Source: Roseiflexaceae bacterium (lineage in GTDB: Bacteria > Chloroflexota > Chloroflexia > Chloroflexales > Roseiflexaceae). From it: a stretch of DNA of 8,438 nt. The first letter of the stretch is position 1, and each line of letters begins with the position of its first letter. The position numbers and the translations under genes are program-made. The notes beneath the pieces are model-generated. The model ran no database searches. It was not told the origin of the DNA and saw nothing but the letters and a program-made list of their open reading frames with translations. Positions 5,199-8,438 of this stretch are shown here, in pieces. The DNA is taken from positions 1-8,438 of the forward strand of contig JACMIM010000149.1 in assembly GCA_014381165.1 (NCBI GenBank), in the 5' to 3' direction.

Positions 5199-8100
5199 AT
5201 GAACAGGTATCACAAGGTCGTCGTCGGGCTCTTCGTGGCCGCCAGCTTCTTGTTCAGCACGCCAGCTACAGCGCGCCCGGCCCGCCTCACGCCAGCAACC
5301 AGTGTCGTTGCCGCAATTCCCACATGTGCCAGCGGCGGCACTGGCACTGCCACGATCAGCGGAACCGTGCGCGGAACGAAGATCGGGCCTAGCAGTGGCA
5401 TCCAAAACGCCACAGTTGAACTGTACAACGCCAGCGGCACCTTTGTTACCGCCGTTTCGACTATCGCTGCGGGCGCGTACAGCATCCCCAATTTGGTTGG
5501 CGGCACGTACCTGATTCGCTTCAACCCGCAGTACGCGGCTGGCGGGCTGCTCGACGAATGGTACGACGGCAAGCCCGACCAAGCCAGCGCCACGCCAGTG
5601 ACACTCGCTGAAGGCGGCATGCTGAGTGGCATCAACGCCACACTTGTACCAGGCGCGCGGATCAGTGGGCGCGTGACAGCAGCCGACACTGCGGCTCCGC
5701 TGCAAAGCGTCGATGTACAAATCTACGACACCACAGGCCAGCGGGTTGCTAGTGCATATACCGATGCCACCGGCAACTATATCACGTCGCCTGGGCTGCG
5801 CACTGGCAACTACAAGGTGTATTTCCCCTCTCCGATCGGTAAACCATATCTAGCCGAGTATTATGCCGACAAAGCCGATCTTGCTTCGGCGGAAACGGTT
5901 GCTGTTACAGCGCCCGCCACGCGCAGTGGTGTCGATGCGGCGCTTGCCCCCGCCGCACGAATCAGTGGCCGCGTGACCGATGCGGCGAGCGGCGTGGGCC
6001 TGGCCAACATGCAAGTGACGATCTCCGGCGACGATGGCTATATCGATAGCGATTACACCGACGCAAGCGGCGACTACAGCACGACGGCTGGCCTGGCCAG
6101 CGGCTCCTATGAATTGAAATTTGGCCCAAGCTCCGATACGTCGGATTACATCACGCAAGGCAAGACAGTAACCCTTAGCGCGCCGGATCTGCTGCCGAAT
6201 GTGAACGCCGCACTTGAGAAAGGCGGGCGTATCACTGGCCGCGTGACGGATGGCGCTGGTACTCCGTTGCAGAACATCACGGTGTTCGTGGGCGACGTGA
6301 CCAACGGGCGCTACCAGAACTACGTCTACACCAACGCGGCAGGCATCTACACGGCCTACGCGCTGCCAACCGACAACTACATCGTACACTTTCGGCCCAA
6401 CGAGTACGTGGAAGAATATTACAACGATAAACCGGATCGCCAGTTGGCCGACCGAATCGCCGTGACTGCGCCGAATACAACCAGCGGGATCGACGCGGTG
6501 CTCGCGCGCGGCGGCGCGGTGTCAGGGCGCGTCACCGACGCCACCACCGGCACTGGCCTGGATGATGTGTCGGTCCAAATCTATGATGCAAGCGGCGATC
6601 GTGTCGAGACGGTCAACACCGATGCTACCGGCCAATATGCGACGAAGCCAGTGCTGCGCGCTGGCGAGTATCGGGTCAAGTTCATCCCCGATGACAACGG
6701 CTCGGCCTGCGGGTATGCGTCTGAGTTCTATAACACGAAAGCTTCGTTCGATACGGCTGATACAATCGCGATCGCGCCGCCGAATAGTGCGACAAACATC
6801 GACGCCGCGCTCGACCTGGGCAGCAGCATCAGCGGGCGCGTCAGCGCTCTTGGCAGCGCAGGCGTCGGCAGTGTGTATGTGCGGGTGTATGACAGCGCTG
6901 GCAAGGCTGTGGCCGAGGGCCGAACGAACACTGCGGGAAGCTACATTACAACGCCAGCGCTGCCAAGCGGCACTTACCGAGTTGGGTTCTCACCCCGCTC
7001 GGACAACCCACAGCGTTACCTCGGCGAATTCTATAGCGACAAGGCCACGCTTGCGCTTTCTGATCCAATCGTCATCACTGCGCCAACGGCGGTGACGAAT
7101 ACCGATGCCGTGCTGGCACAGGGCGGCGCGATCAGCGGTCGAATCACCGCCGCCGATACCGGCCTGCCACTGGTAAACGTTGCAGTCTCCATCCTGAACG
7201 CGGCAGGTGACTCGGTCGCATACGCTTACACCACCAGCGATGGCGTTTATACGACCTCGGGTCTGCCGAGTGGCAGCTACCGCGTGAGCTTCGACCCGCA
7301 GGGTGATAGTCGCCCCTACGCTGGCGCGTTCTACGCTGGCGTGGTCGCTGTCACAGCCCCAAACATCACCGCAAACATCGACGCCGCGCTGCCGCGTGGC
7401 GCAACCATCGCGGGCCGTGTCACCGACGCCAATACTGGCGTGCCACTGCCAAACATCGACGTGTTGATCTACGATAGCAGCGGCGAATACATTGCCTGGG
7501 CGGAAACTGGGCCAGATGGCTCCTACGTAACGGAAGACAGCATCGGCCCTGGCACATACCGGGTTGGCTTCAACCCGTATGGCGATCCCTCTGGCTACGC
7601 GGCGGCATTCTCCAATGGCAAAACCAGCCTCGCCACAGCCGACAGCATCATGGTGAGCGGCACCACCAATGTCACCGGCATTGATGCGGCGCTGGTCAAG
7701 GGCGGTCTGATCAGTGGCAAAGTAACTGACGCCAGCAGCGGTGCGGGGCTTTCACGGATCGAGATCGAGGTGTACGACAGCAGTGGCAACCAGGTAGCGG
7801 CCGGCTACACCGGCCCGACCGGCTTGTACGTCACAGAGCCAGCCCTGGTGAGTGGCAGCTACCGTGTGCGCTTCGCGCCATCTGACTATGGCGAAATGGG
7901 CGGCTACATCGCCACGTTCGCCAATGGCAAAAACACGCTGGCCAGCGCCGACGCCGTGGAGGTGGCCGCGCCAGCCACGCGCAGCGGCGTCGATGCGGTG
8001 CTGGCCAAGGGCGCGCAGATCACCGGGCAAGTGTTTGCGATGGGCGTGACCCAAAGCGCCGTTGGAACGGTGGGGCAGCCCGGTGCCACGGTGACGGTGT

Positions 8101-8363
8101 ACGACAGTGCTGGGCAGCCGGTAGCCGCAGGCGAAACCAACGGGCTAGGCGTCTACCAAACGCGGCCCGGCCTGCCGAATGGCGCGTACCGCCTGCGCTT
8201 CACGCCGCCAGCAGGCAGCGGCTATGGCCCGACTTTCTACAGCGGTAAGTTGAGCCTCGCGGCGGCCGACCCGCTGACCATCAGCGCACCGGGCATGCGC
8301 AGCGGCATCGACGACACATTGCTGCCGGCCCGCAGCGTGTTTCTGCCAGTAACGGTGAGGTAG
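5199..8363 (+). CDS. Secreted protein of ten tandem carboxypeptidase-regulatory-like repeats
   Basis: This encodes 1,054 residues from the ATG at 5199, with GAGG about 6 bases upstream. Residues 1-25 are a Sec signal peptide (MNRYHK, hydrophobic VVVGLFVAASFLFS, then cleavage near ATA). From residue 52 to ~1045 there are ten repeats of about 90-105 residues. Each starts xISGRVTDAxTGxxL, continues with V.VYDSSG..VA...TDA.G.Y.T..L.SG.YRV.F.P, then (mostly) a Y..EFY.DK..LA.AD motif, and ends V.VTAP.T.SGIDA.LA.GG. This is the carboxypeptidase D regulatory/CNA-B-like beta-sandwich pattern, known from surface stalks, adhesins and filaments; no enzyme domain is present. The only cysteines are C43 and C504. 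Repeat 7 is shorter because it lacks the DK..LA.AD segment, repeat 3 lacks the EFY motif, and repeat 10 has an insertion. It ends in SVFLPVTVR. The gene is transcribed away from the regulator. Cell-surface or extracellular location is inferred from the signal peptide; the ligand is unknown. Confidence 0.85.
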   Translation: MNRYHKVVVGLFVAASFLFSTPATARPARLTPATSVVAAIPTCASGGTGTATISGTVRGTKIGPSSGIQNATVELYNASGTFVTAVSTIAAGAYSIPNLVGGTYLIRFNPQYAAGGLLDEWYDGKPDQASATPVTLAEGGMLSGINATLVPGARISGRVTAADTAAPLQSVDVQIYDTTGQRVASAYTDATGNYITSPGLRTGNYKVYFPSPIGKPYLAEYYADKADLASAETVAVTAPATRSGVDAALAPAARISGRVTDAASGVGLANMQVTISGDDGYIDSDYTDASGDYSTTAGLASGSYELKFGPSSDTSDYITQGKTVTLSAPDLLPNVNAALEKGGRITGRVTDGAGTPLQNITVFVGDVTNGRYQNYVYTNAAGIYTAYALPTDNYIVHFRPNEYVEEYYNDKPDRQLADRIAVTAPNTTSGIDAVLARGGAVSGRVTDATTGTGLDDVSVQIYDASGDRVETVNTDATGQYATKPVLRAGEYRVKFIPDDNGSACGYASEFYNTKASFDTADTIAIAPPNSATNIDAALDLGSSISGRVSALGSAGVGSVYVRVYDSAGKAVAEGRTNTAGSYITTPALPSGTYRVGFSPRSDNPQRYLGEFYSDKATLALSDPIVITAPTAVTNTDAVLAQGGAISGRITAADTGLPLVNVAVSILNAAGDSVAYAYTTSDGVYTTSGLPSGSYRVSFDPQGDSRPYAGAFYAGVVAVTAPNITANIDAALPRGATIAGRVTDANTGVPLPNIDVLIYDSSGEYIAWAETGPDGSYVTEDSIGPGTYRVGFNPYGDPSGYAAAFSNGKTSLATADSIMVSGTTNVTGIDAALVKGGLISGKVTDASSGAGLSRIEIEVYDSSGNQVAAGYTGPTGLYVTEPALVSGSYRVRFAPSDYGEMGGYIATFANGKNTLASADAVEVAAPATRSGVDAVLAKGAQITGQVFAMGVTQSAVGTVGQPGATVTVYDSAGQPVAAGETNGLGVYQTRPGLPNGAYRLRFTPPAGSGYGPTFYSGKLSLAAADPLTISAPGMRSGIDDTLLPARSVFLPVTVR
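5352..8333 (+). repeat. Ten tandem ~300-bp coding repeats
   Basis: The repeat units begin at about 5352, 5658, 5958, 6228, 6516, 6825, 7128, 7404, 7707 and 8016. Lengths vary from ~270 to ~309 bp, always in frame. They are diverged at the DNA level, but some segments stay close: the stretch encoding APATRSGVDA in repeat 2 (near 5908) and repeat 9 (near 7969) differs at only a few silent positions, which hints at recombination or conversion between units. Confidence 0.85.
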
Positions 8364-8438
8364 CATAACCTAGCGGAGGGGCGGGTTGCAACCCGCCCCT
8401 CCGCTAGGTTATGCTACCTCACCGTTACTGGCAGAAAC
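8339..8438. repeat. Perfect 100-bp palindrome at the window end
   Basis: Bases 8339-8388 are the exact reverse complement of 8389-8438, centred between 8388 and 8389 (GGGTTG|CAACCC). The left arm holds the last codons and stop of the repeat protein, and the right arm mirrors them up to the last base. The central part, GGAGGGGCGGGTTG and its complement (8375-8402), could be a natural terminator-like hairpin just after the stop codon. The outer mirror is more likely a fold-back at a contig end. Confidence 0.95.

Noticed and set aside
6562..7095. 177-codon frame inside the repeat protein gene
   Set aside because: It overlaps the repeat-coding frame completely and is a composition artefact (Arg/Ser rich); no RBS or domain.

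Overview
The window looks like a piece of a high-GC Chloroflexota chromosome (my best guess is a Chloroflexia/Roseiflexus-type lineage). The reasons are a BTAD (SARP-type) + NB-ARC + TPR regulator of the kind common in that phylum, a secreted repeat protein ending in an FLPVxVR-like tail, and GC-rich palindromes between genes. This placement is inference; no rRNA or other marker gene is present.

Layout. At 1-433 (+) is the 3' end of a hemW-like radical SAM gene. It converges on a cupin gene at 356-1168 (-), and a nested GC hairpin (433-479) sits between them. The cupin ORF runs through this hairpin and ends inside hemW. Its upstream half is a separate stress-protein-like domain, and a strong ribosome binding site in the linker suggests the cupin is also translated on its own. 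Upstream on the minus strand lie a TPR protein (1282-2700) and a winged-helix/BTAD/NB-ARC regulator (2922-4742). These look like two halves of one ancestral regulator of about 1,080 residues, split by an AT-rich insert of about 0.2 kb (2718-2932). The insert is flanked by 8-bp direct repeats, and removing 215 bp rejoins both halves in frame. The 456-bp divergent region 4743-5198 carries three heptamers in 11-bp phase just before the regulator start, which is the geometry of SARP operators. It also holds a probable extended -10 promoter for the next gene. At 5199-8363 (+) is a 1,054-residue secreted protein made of ten tandem carboxypeptidase-regulatory-like (beta-sandwich) repeats. The last 100 bp are a perfect palindrome that mirrors the end of this gene and reach the window edge, most likely a fold-back assembly artefact seeded on a natural hairpin.

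How the genes may work together. The minus-strand genes (regulator half 1, regulator half 2, stress/cupin protein) run in the same direction and could be one transcription unit, with the regulator acting on the heptamer repeats at its own start and perhaps on the divergent surface-protein gene. The sequence gives no direct evidence of a metabolic pathway. The most notable items are the split regulator with its insert, the heptamer array, and the repeat-built secreted protein.
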